In this document: piece after piece, positions 1-4,665 of the stretch
Position numbering within the stretch: position 1 is the stretch's first letter
Layout of the letters: every line of letters begins with the position of its first letter
NCBI GenBank assembly: GCA_002299865.1
Contig: DBNV01000125.1
Span: 1 to 10,049, forward strand
Reading direction: 5' to 3'
Source of the DNA: Desulfonatronaceae bacterium UBA663
GTDB taxonomy: Bacteria > Desulfobacterota > Desulfovibrionia > Desulfovibrionales > Desulfonatronaceae
Length of the DNA: 10,049 nucleotides
Notes under the pieces: generated by a model
Told to the model about the DNA's origin: nothing
The model's input: the letters and a program-made list of their open reading frames with translations, nothing else
The model's database searches: none
Position numbers and translations under genes: made by a program

Positions 1-273
1 TACTGGCGCGATGCTCCCCCCGGAGACTTTCGCAGCAACGTGGCCCGGGGAGCGCGGATCAGTCTTGACGGGCTTCCGGAGGTCGCCCTGGAACTGGCTT
101 TGGAAACGGCCGTGCGTTGCGGGTTCGACCATGTGGGTCTGGATTTGTGCGAACACGCAGGCCGATTCTTTCTTTTTGAGGCGAACATGACCTTTGGTCT
201 GGAAGGATTCCGCGTCGCGGGACTGGATTTCAAGACCATTCTCAAGGACATGGTGGAAAGCAATGTCCTCTAG
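1..273 (+). CDS. RimK-like ATP-grasp ligase, C-terminal part (5' end outside window)
   Basis: The reading frame is open from base 1 and ends at TAG 271-273, giving 90 residues of a longer protein. It matches the C-terminal part of the RimK / glutathione-synthase ATP-grasp fold, whose members join an amino acid or similar nucleophile to a carboxylate by way of an acyl-phosphate. Visible marks are GDFRSN (window residues 8-13), followed by a conserved arginine-glycine stretch, and the metal-binding set D48, E60 and N62 in the contexts GLDL and FEANM. The spacing is that expected for ATP-grasp magnesium ligands. The GLEGF segment after it corresponds to the PGLEG-type loop of RimK. The substrate cannot be told because the N-terminal and central domains are missing. 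A GTG at 40-42 is not the start, since homology extends upstream of it. The protein ends about 15 residues after the last conserved block, as is usual. The next gene begins 155 bases later. Confidence 0.8.
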   Translation, partial: YWRDAPPGDFRSNVARGARISLDGLPEVALELALETAVRCGFDHVGLDLCEHAGRFFLFEANMTFGLEGFRVAGLDFKTILKDMVESNVL

Positions 274-392
274 AAATCGCCTTCTGTCCTTTGCTTTCCC
301 ACCTGACCTTGAACCTGCGGGAGGACTTGGCTTGGCCGGGTCTAAAAACTGGGGCTGGTCAAGCTGCAAGGATCCAGGCTAAAAGAAGGTCT

Positions 393-415
393 GGAGGAAA
401 CTTAGCCAAAGGCTA
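393..415 (+). promoter_or_regulatory. Displaced Shine-Dalgarno plus small hairpin before recN
   Basis: GGAGGAAA at 393-400 is the only strong ribosome-binding sequence ahead of recN, but it lies 28 bases from the ATG at 429. Between them TAGCC (403-407) and GGCTA (411-415) can form a 5-bp stem with an AAA loop. Folding would shorten the effective spacing to about 15 bases. No ATG, GTG or TTG lies at normal distance behind the GGAGG, and a TAG at 414-416 blocks any earlier in-frame recN start. The hairpin is seen in the sequence; its role is inference. Confidence 0.4.
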
Positions 416-428
416 GATACTAATCCCC

Positions 429-2018
429 ATGCTTGAACTGCTGCGCATCCGCCAATTGGCCCTGATCGAAGATCTGGAACTGGAGTTCGGTCCCGGCCTG
501 AACGTACTCACCGGGGAAACCGGTGCCGGCAAGTCCTTTATCCTGCGCGCCCTGGATTTTTTGCTAGGCGAGAGGCTGGCCACAAATCTGATCCGTCCAG
601 GCCGGGACAGGGCCCGGGTGGAGGCCCTGTTCGTCTTGGGCGGCAAGGCTGCGCCCGAGGAAGTGCTCATTCGACGCGAACTCTTCGCGGAAACCGGGCG
701 CAGCCGGGTCTGGATCAACGAAGCCCTGGCCTCTCAGGACGCCCTCAAACGGCTGCGCGAGAAGCTGATCATCCATGCCAGCCAGCATTCCCAGCAGCAG
801 TTGCGACAGCCCTCCTTTCATGCCCGGCTTCTGGACCGGTTCCTGTCCCGGCCTGACTTAACAGACCGCAAGGACCGGCAACTGGCCGCGCTGAGCGCTC
901 TTACGGAAGAAAAGGAAAAAATGGAGGCCCGGCTGAAGGACCTCTCGGACCGGCGCGACCTCCTGGAATTCCAGCACGCCGAGATCGTCAAGGTGGATCC
1001 CATGCCGGGCGAGGAAGAGGAACTGGAAGCGCGCAAGCAAGCCCTACGCGACCAGGCCATGACCCAGGAAAACGCCCGCCGGGCCACGGAATTGCTCTGC
1101 GCCTCGGAAACCGGCCTGCATGAAACCCTAGGCAAGCTGCGCAAGACAGTGAAGGAACTCTTGGGCGCCCATCCGGAACTGGAAAGCGACGCCTCCGCCC
1201 TGGATGCCCTGGCCGAGCACGCCCAGGACCTGGAACGCAAGCTGCGCGGCCTATTGCGCGGGCAAAACTCCCAGGACGAACTGGAAGGCCTTGAGGCCCG
1301 GTTGTGGACCTTGGCCCAGCTCAAACGCAAATTAAAGCGTCCCCTGGCGGACATCGTCCGGTTGCGGGAGGAGATCGAGGCCAACCTGTCCCTTTTGGAC
1401 TCCTCGGCCCTGGACCGCAAACACCTGGAGCGCCGCCTGGGGGCGGCACGGCAGGACCTGCTTGAAACCTTGGAAACTCTAGACGTTGACAGGCGCGCAA
1501 CCGCCCGGGACCTGGCCGAAAAACTGTGCGCCGAACTGCGGGATCTGGGTTTTTCCGAGCACTTGAAGGTCGAGTTCGCCTTTTCACCCCACGAGATTTT
1601 TCCGGGCATCACGGAAAACCGGCCCCGGCTGCTTTGGGTGCCTAATCCCGGCCAGCCCTTCCAGGCCCTGGATGAAATCGCCTCGGGCGGCGAGCTGTCC
1701 CGGGTTCTGCTGGCCGTCACCGGGCTCATGGCCAACGCGGACAACCCGACCTTGATCTTCGACGAGGTAGATGCCGGCATCGGCGGCATGACCCTGAACC
1801 GGGTCGGCGAACGGCTGAAAAGCCTGGCCCAGGTCCAGCAGGTGCTCCTGGTCTCCCATTGGCCGCAGCTCGCGGCCCTGGGCGAAAAACATTTTCAGGT
1901 GCGCAAGGAAGTGGTGGACGGCGCCACCTTCACCCGCTGCGCCCCCTTGGACGGTCCGGCCCGCAAGCAAGAGCTGGAACGCATGACCGGAGGCGCCTGG
2001 AGGGACGACACCCCCTGA
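429..2018 (+). CDS. recN: DNA repair protein RecN (SMC-like ATPase)
   Basis: RecN is an SMC-family cytoplasmic ATPase that acts at double-strand breaks and helps RecA-dependent recombination. The 529-residue product is close to the 553 of E. coli. The N-terminus has the family pattern (L-R-I-x-x-L-A-L-I-x-D-L-E-L-E-F) followed directly by Walker A GETGAGKS at residues 29-36. The middle is rich in Glu, Arg, Leu and Lys with heptad character, as expected for the coiled-coil arms. The C-terminal half-site has the ABC signature around ASGGELSR (418-425), Walker B and D-loop LIFDEVDAGIGG around D445-E446, and the switch histidine in VSHWPQ at H477. ATG 429 is chosen because the protein aligns from residue 1 and a stop at 414-416 prevents an upstream start. 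No E. coli-type LexA box (CTGT-N8-ACAG) is visible upstream, so damage control is not shown. The tal gene follows after 40 bases, so the two are probably co-transcribed. Confidence 0.96.
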   Translation: MLELLRIRQLALIEDLELEFGPGLNVLTGETGAGKSFILRALDFLLGERLATNLIRPGRDRARVEALFVLGGKAAPEEVLIRRELFAETGRSRVWINEALASQDALKRLREKLIIHASQHSQQQLRQPSFHARLLDRFLSRPDLTDRKDRQLAALSALTEEKEKMEARLKDLSDRRDLLEFQHAEIVKVDPMPGEEEELEARKQALRDQAMTQENARRATELLCASETGLHETLGKLRKTVKELLGAHPELESDASALDALAEHAQDLERKLRGLLRGQNSQDELEGLEARLWTLAQLKRKLKRPLADIVRLREEIEANLSLLDSSALDRKHLERRLGAARQDLLETLETLDVDRRATARDLAEKLCAELRDLGFSEHLKVEFAFSPHEIFPGITENRPRLLWVPNPGQPFQALDEIASGGELSRVLLAVTGLMANADNPTLIFDEVDAGIGGMTLNRVGERLKSLAQVQQVLLVSHWPQLAALGEKHFQVRKEVVDGATFTRCAPLDGPARKQELERMTGGAWRDDTP

Positions 2019-2058
2019 TCTTAAATCTCGTATCTCGCAACTTTTGCAGGAGTGCCCC

Positions 2059-3066
2059 ATGCCCAACCTTTTGGATCAACTCAAGCAATACTCCATCGTT
2101 GTCGCGGACACCGGCGACTTTGCCGGGATCAAGAAGTTTCAGCCCCAGGACGCCACCACCAACCCCAGCCTGATCGCTAAAGCCGCGACCATGCCCGAGT
2201 ATCGCGACCTGGTAGACAAGACCATGGCCGACGCCGGAAAGCGGGTCGCCTCAACCGAGGAATTCCTGGCCTCAGCCATGGATAGGCTGTTTGTGGCCTT
2301 TGGTGTGGAGATTCTCAAAATCGTGCCCGGCCGCGTGTCCACGGAGGTGGACGCCCGGCTCAGCTTCGACGTGCAAGGCTCCGTGGACAAGGCCAGGATC
2401 TTGATCAGCCTGTATGAAAAGGCGGGGCAGCCCCGGGAACGGGTGCTGATCAAACTGGCCACTACCTGGGAGGGGGTCCTGGCCGCGAAGATCCTGGCCA
2501 AGGACGGTATCAGATGCAACATGACCCTGCTCTTCTCCTTTGCCCAGGCCGTGGCCTGCGCCGAGGCCGGGGTGCAACTCATCTCGCCGTTCGTCGGCCG
2601 GATTCTGGACTGGTACAAAAAGCACACCGGCAAGGAGTCCTACCCGGCCCACGAGGACCCGGGCGTGCTTTCCGTGGCCAGAATTTACAACTACTACAAG
2701 AACCACGGCCATGCCACGGAGATCATGGGTGCTAGCTTTCGCAATTCCGGCGAAATCCTGGAACTGACCGGCTGCGACCTGCTGACCATCAGTCCCGGGC
2801 TGCTTCAGGAACTGCACGATGCCCAGGGCGCCCTGGAACGCAAGCTCAGCCCGGAAAAGGCCAAAGTCGCACCCGAGGAGAAAATATCCCTGGACGAAAA
2901 GGCGTTCCGCTGGATGCTCAACGAGGACCAGATGGCCACGGAAAAACTGGCCGAAGGCATCCGGCTGTTCGCTGCGGATGCAATCAAGCTGGAGAAGATG
3001 ATCCTGGCCTCTTCGCCCTGGGATACCACTGCCCCGCCTGCAAGCCTGGCCGTTTTGGCAGGTTAG
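2059..3066 (+). CDS. tal: Transaldolase, TalA/TalB type
   Basis: This enzyme moves a dihydroxyacetone unit from sedoheptulose 7-phosphate to glyceraldehyde 3-phosphate in the non-oxidative pentose phosphate pathway, through a Schiff base. The 335-residue protein follows E. coli TalB so closely that catalytic residues fall at the same numbers: D17 (VADTGDF), N35 (TTNPS), E96 (STEVDAR) and the Schiff-base lysine K132 (LIKLATTW). Other family blocks are the FSFAQA segment, SPFVGRILDWY and GASFRN. The C-terminus runs about 18 residues past the usual KLEKMI end and is Ala/Pro-rich, with no recognised function. ATG 2059 is preferred over the in-frame TTG at 2044 because AGGAG at 2048-2052 sits 6 bases ahead of it and the protein then aligns from residue 1. 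It lies 40 bases after recN; the two have no obvious functional link. The gene faces era, 85 bases away. Confidence 0.96.
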   Translation: MPNLLDQLKQYSIVVADTGDFAGIKKFQPQDATTNPSLIAKAATMPEYRDLVDKTMADAGKRVASTEEFLASAMDRLFVAFGVEILKIVPGRVSTEVDARLSFDVQGSVDKARILISLYEKAGQPRERVLIKLATTWEGVLAAKILAKDGIRCNMTLLFSFAQAVACAEAGVQLISPFVGRILDWYKKHTGKESYPAHEDPGVLSVARIYNYYKNHGHATEIMGASFRNSGEILELTGCDLLTISPGLLQELHDAQGALERKLSPEKAKVAPEEKISLDEKAFRWMLNEDQMATEKLAEGIRLFAADAIKLEKMILASSPWDTTAPPASLAVLAG

Positions 3067-3151
3067 GCTCTTTATGCTGGAGGCATGATCACCCGAGCAG
3101 TGACGCTCACATAAGCTGCCCTTGCCGGACTCGCGCACGGTTACCTCCGCA
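3067..3151. other. Convergent tal/era spacer, no clear terminator
   Basis: Both tal and era should end transcription here. Only short stems are visible: ATGC/GCAT at 3074-3077 and 3083-3086, and GTGA/TCAC at 3100-3103 and 3107-3110. Neither is followed by a T-run on either strand, so no intrinsic terminator can be named. Confidence 0.4.
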
Positions 3152-4117
3152 TCACCCGTTCAAGTCCGGGGCCTGGCCAAAGCCCAGGGAGAGCAGAAAC
3201 CGCTCGTCCTCGCTCCATCTTGGACGGATCTTGACCCACAGTTCCAGATAGACTTTTTCGCCCAAAAGCTCCTCCAGTTCCAGGCGCGCGGCTTGGCCGA
3301 TCCTTTTCAGGTTCCCGCCCTGCTTGCCGATGACCATGCCCTTGTGCGTGTCCCGCTCCACGAAAATCACGGCGTTGATCCGGGTCAGGCCGGGCCGGCT
3401 TGCGTCGTCCCAATGCTCAATGTCTACGGCCGTACGGTAGGGCAATTCCTCGTGCAGACTCAAAAACAGCTTCTCCCGAATGATTTCCGAGGCCATGAAG
3501 CGCAGCGGTACCGTGGACAGCTGATCCTCCGGGAACAGCGGAGGCCCGGCGGGCAGGGACCGGGCAATTCCCTGGACCAAGGGCGCCACGGCCTCGCCCG
3601 TGGCTGCGGAAACAGGATAGACTTCCGCGTCCGGCCAGATTCGGGCGACCTCTTCCATTAACGGGAGCAATGCCTTGCGGTCCCTTAACCTGTCGATCTT
3701 GTTCAGCGCGATGAGCAACGGTCGAGGCAAGGCCGCCCTGGAGGAGAGCAGAGGCTGCACGTCTTTCTTGAGCAAATGTGGACGCTCGCGATACAATGCC
3801 GCGTCCAGGACGATCACGGTCATGTCCGCCCGGGCCAGGGCCTGCCAGACGGCCTTGAGCAGAAAGGCGTTCATTTTGCCGCGCAGGCGATGCAGGCCGG
3901 GGGTGTCCAGGAAAATGACCTGCATGTCCTCTCTGGTCAGGATACCGGTGACCTGATTGCGGGTGGTCTGGGGCTTAGGACTGACAATGCTCACCTTCTG
4001 TCCCAGGATCTGATTCAGCAGTGTGGACTTCCCGGAATTGGGCGGTCCCAGAAGGGCGGCCCAGCCCGTGTGAAACGCCTTGGCCTCGAATGACTCGTAT
4101 GTGTCCGCCGTCTCCAT
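3152..4117 (-). CDS. era: GTPase Era, 16S rRNA-binding ribosome assembly factor
   Basis: Era is an essential GTPase that binds the 3' end of 16S rRNA and checks late 30S assembly at the inner face of the membrane. The 321-residue protein (E. coli 301) has an N-terminal G domain and a C-terminal KH domain. G1 is GPPNSGKS at 24-31, a variant of the more common GRPNVGKS. G2 lies around TTRNQ (51-55), G3 is DTPG at 71-74, G4 is NKID at 139-142, and G5 is the SAATG segment. The linker RFMASEIIREKLF is strongly Era-like. The KH loop is VIGKQGG (262-268), followed by LELWVKIRPRW. The N-terminus is about 9 residues longer than in E. coli. The ATG at 4115-4117 has AAGGA 6 bases upstream (TCCTT at 4124-4128 on the + strand). 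The gene is monocistronic within the window, convergent with tal and divergent from valS. Confidence 0.97.
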   Translation of the reverse strand: METADTYESFEAKAFHTGWAALLGPPNSGKSTLLNQILGQKVSIVSPKPQTTRNQVTGILTREDMQVIFLDTPGLHRLRGKMNAFLLKAVWQALARADMTVIVLDAALYRERPHLLKKDVQPLLSSRAALPRPLLIALNKIDRLRDRKALLPLMEEVARIWPDAEVYPVSAATGEAVAPLVQGIARSLPAGPPLFPEDQLSTVPLRFMASEIIREKLFLSLHEELPYRTAVDIEHWDDASRPGLTRINAVIFVERDTHKGMVIGKQGGNLKRIGQAARLELEELLGEKVYLELWVKIRPRWSEDERFLLSLGFGQAPDLNG

Positions 4118-4164
4118 GATCCATCCTTAAGTATTTCTGTCCCCGCATGCCTTAAGTTCCGTCA

Positions 4165-4356
4165 TCAAAAAACCCATCCGGGCAACGTATCCGTGCACAT
4201 GATGCATTGGCTTTCCGGATTTAGACGTTTGGCCGGACCAGGAAGCCATACCCCGTGATCACTGGCCGGGCAACTGCCAGAGCAGTTCACCTCGTCCTGG
4301 TCCGCCGCCATCCGGTCCAGCCGCGGTTTAGCCCAGCGTACCGGCATGTTCCGCAA
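4165..4356 (-). CDS. Doubtful 63-residue cysteine-containing ORF upstream of era
   Basis: I do not recognise this reading frame. It would start at TTG (4354-4356) with GGAG 6 bases upstream, or at ATG 4345-4347 with no Shine-Dalgarno, and end at TGA 47 bases before era on the same strand. The product has a basic N-terminal part (PVRWAKPRLDR) and four cysteines, C25-x3-C29 and C51-x2-C54, in an arrangement that could bind a metal. Against it, the start is TTG, no family is recognised, and almost the whole frame coincides with the long imperfect stem-loop at 4209-4322, which gives a competing explanation. It may be chance, a decayed gene or a real small protein. Confidence 0.15.
   Translation of the reverse strand: MRNMPVRWAKPRLDRMAADQDEVNCSGSCPASDHGVWLPGPAKRLNPESQCIMCTDTLPGWVF
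4209..4322. ncRNA. Rod-like imperfect stem-loop, candidate structured RNA
   Basis: Nested complementary blocks line up on one axis. From outside in: GGCT 4209-4212 with AGCC 4319-4322; CCGGAT 4215-4220 with ATCCGG 4310-4315; GGC 4231-4233 with GCC 4307-4309; CGGACCAGGA 4234-4243 with TCCTGGTCCG 4295-4304 (perfect 10 bp); GTGA 4255-4258 with TCAC 4287-4290; CTGGC 4262-4266 with GCCAG 4276-4280, closing a 9-base loop. This gives about 32 pairs with internal loops. Beyond it, CCGG/ACG blocks near 4176-4187 and 4336-4344 could pair again across a wide bubble. On the - strand a T6 run (4172 to 4167) follows, which could end a transcript. The shape recalls 6S-type RNA, but I recognise no conserved 6S sequence, and the strand is undecided. 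Confidence 0.3.
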
Positions 4357-4427
4357 GTCCCACTCCGGAACGGTCAGCGGCTCGGCGCATGACCTAAGGA
4401 TTGTCCGAGGGATTGCCTGGGTGATTA

Positions 4428-4446
4428 TTTAGGGGTTGCCCCAAAA
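4428..4446. repeat. Small hairpin in era-valS gap
   Basis: GGGG (4432-4435) and CCCC (4439-4442) close a TTG loop. TTT (4428-4430) and AAA (4444-4446) extend the stem past an A/A mismatch. It adjoins the AATAAT sequence that could be an era -10 element on the - strand. Function unknown. Confidence 0.3.
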
Positions 4447-4462
4447 GCAAAGAAAGAATATG

Positions 4463-4497
4463 GCCCAGCCAAGAATTCGCCGCCGAAGCGGCCGGGC
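4463..4497 (+). terminator. Terminator-like hairpin in era-valS gap (weak)
   Basis: GCCC-A-GCC (4463-4470) pairs with GGC-C-GGGC (4490-4497), seven pairs with one A/C mismatch. The 19-base loop overlaps an alternative stem, GCCGC (4479-4483) with GCGGC (4488-4492) around a CGAA tetraloop. Only TTT follows on the + strand. No + strand gene lies upstream, so if it ends a transcript that would have to be an unannotated RNA. Confidence 0.25.
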
Positions 4498-4509
4498 TTT
4501 CCAGATGAG

Positions 4510-4545
4510 CGTAGCTTTAGGATATAGCGGCCCTAAGCTGTTACG
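4510..4545 (+). other. Stem-loop in the valS upstream region
   Basis: CGTA (4510-4513) can pair with TACG (4542-4545), GCTT (4514-4517) with AAGC (4535-4538), and AGG (4519-4521) with CCT (4532-4534). One T is bulged on the left, TGT on the right, and the loop has 10 bases. That is 11 pairs in 36 bases. If valS transcription begins upstream of it, this would lie in the leader; no regulator or riboswitch class is recognised. Confidence 0.3.
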
Positions 4546-4665
4546 TCCCGGAAATAATGCGAGAGTTCGCCCGCGAGCAGGCCCGGATTGAGATTGGTGC
4601 CGTAAAGTCGCCGCCAGGGCTCCGGGTCATTGTAAAATCATCGCCTGTCACGGAGAAGCAAAATC

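Larger units (their letters stand above)
4118..4665. other. 548-base divergent intergenic region between era and valS
   Basis: This gap must hold the promoters of both flanking genes, but no strong sigma70 pair can be fixed. For valS, TAAAAT at 4633-4638 is -10-like but lacks a -35 at the right distance; TTGCCC (4436-4441) with TATGGC (4459-4464) at 17-base spacing is weak. For era, AATAAT (reverse complement of 4424-4429) is -10-like with a poor -35. The rest is unusually rich in inverted repeats: a rod-like element at 4209-4322 and smaller hairpins at 4372-4394, 4428-4446, 4463-4497 and 4510-4545. No tRNA or T-box core is visible. One short open frame on the - strand (4165-4356) is listed separately with low confidence. 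Confidence 0.6.

Noticed and set aside
274..428. LexA/SOS box before recN
   Set aside because: No CTGT-N8-ACAG or similar palindrome was found. Desulfobacterota LexA sites may differ, so SOS control is unproven rather than excluded.
818..1789. 323-codon - strand frame inside recN
   Set aside because: It is a Ser/Arg-rich shadow of recN codon usage with no domain or ribosome-binding site.
2044..2058. In-frame TTG as the tal start
   Set aside because: The AGGAG Shine-Dalgarno lies between this TTG and ATG 2059, and homology begins at the ATG.
2272..3138. 288-codon - strand frame across tal
   Set aside because: It is antisense to a gene with every catalytic residue conserved; a shadow frame.
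3067..3151. Bidirectional terminator between tal and era
   Set aside because: Only 4-bp stems without T-runs are present; not enough to call.
4400..4665. T-box leader for valS
   Set aside because: No T-box antiterminator core or specifier arrangement is visible. T-boxes are also chiefly a Gram-positive feature.
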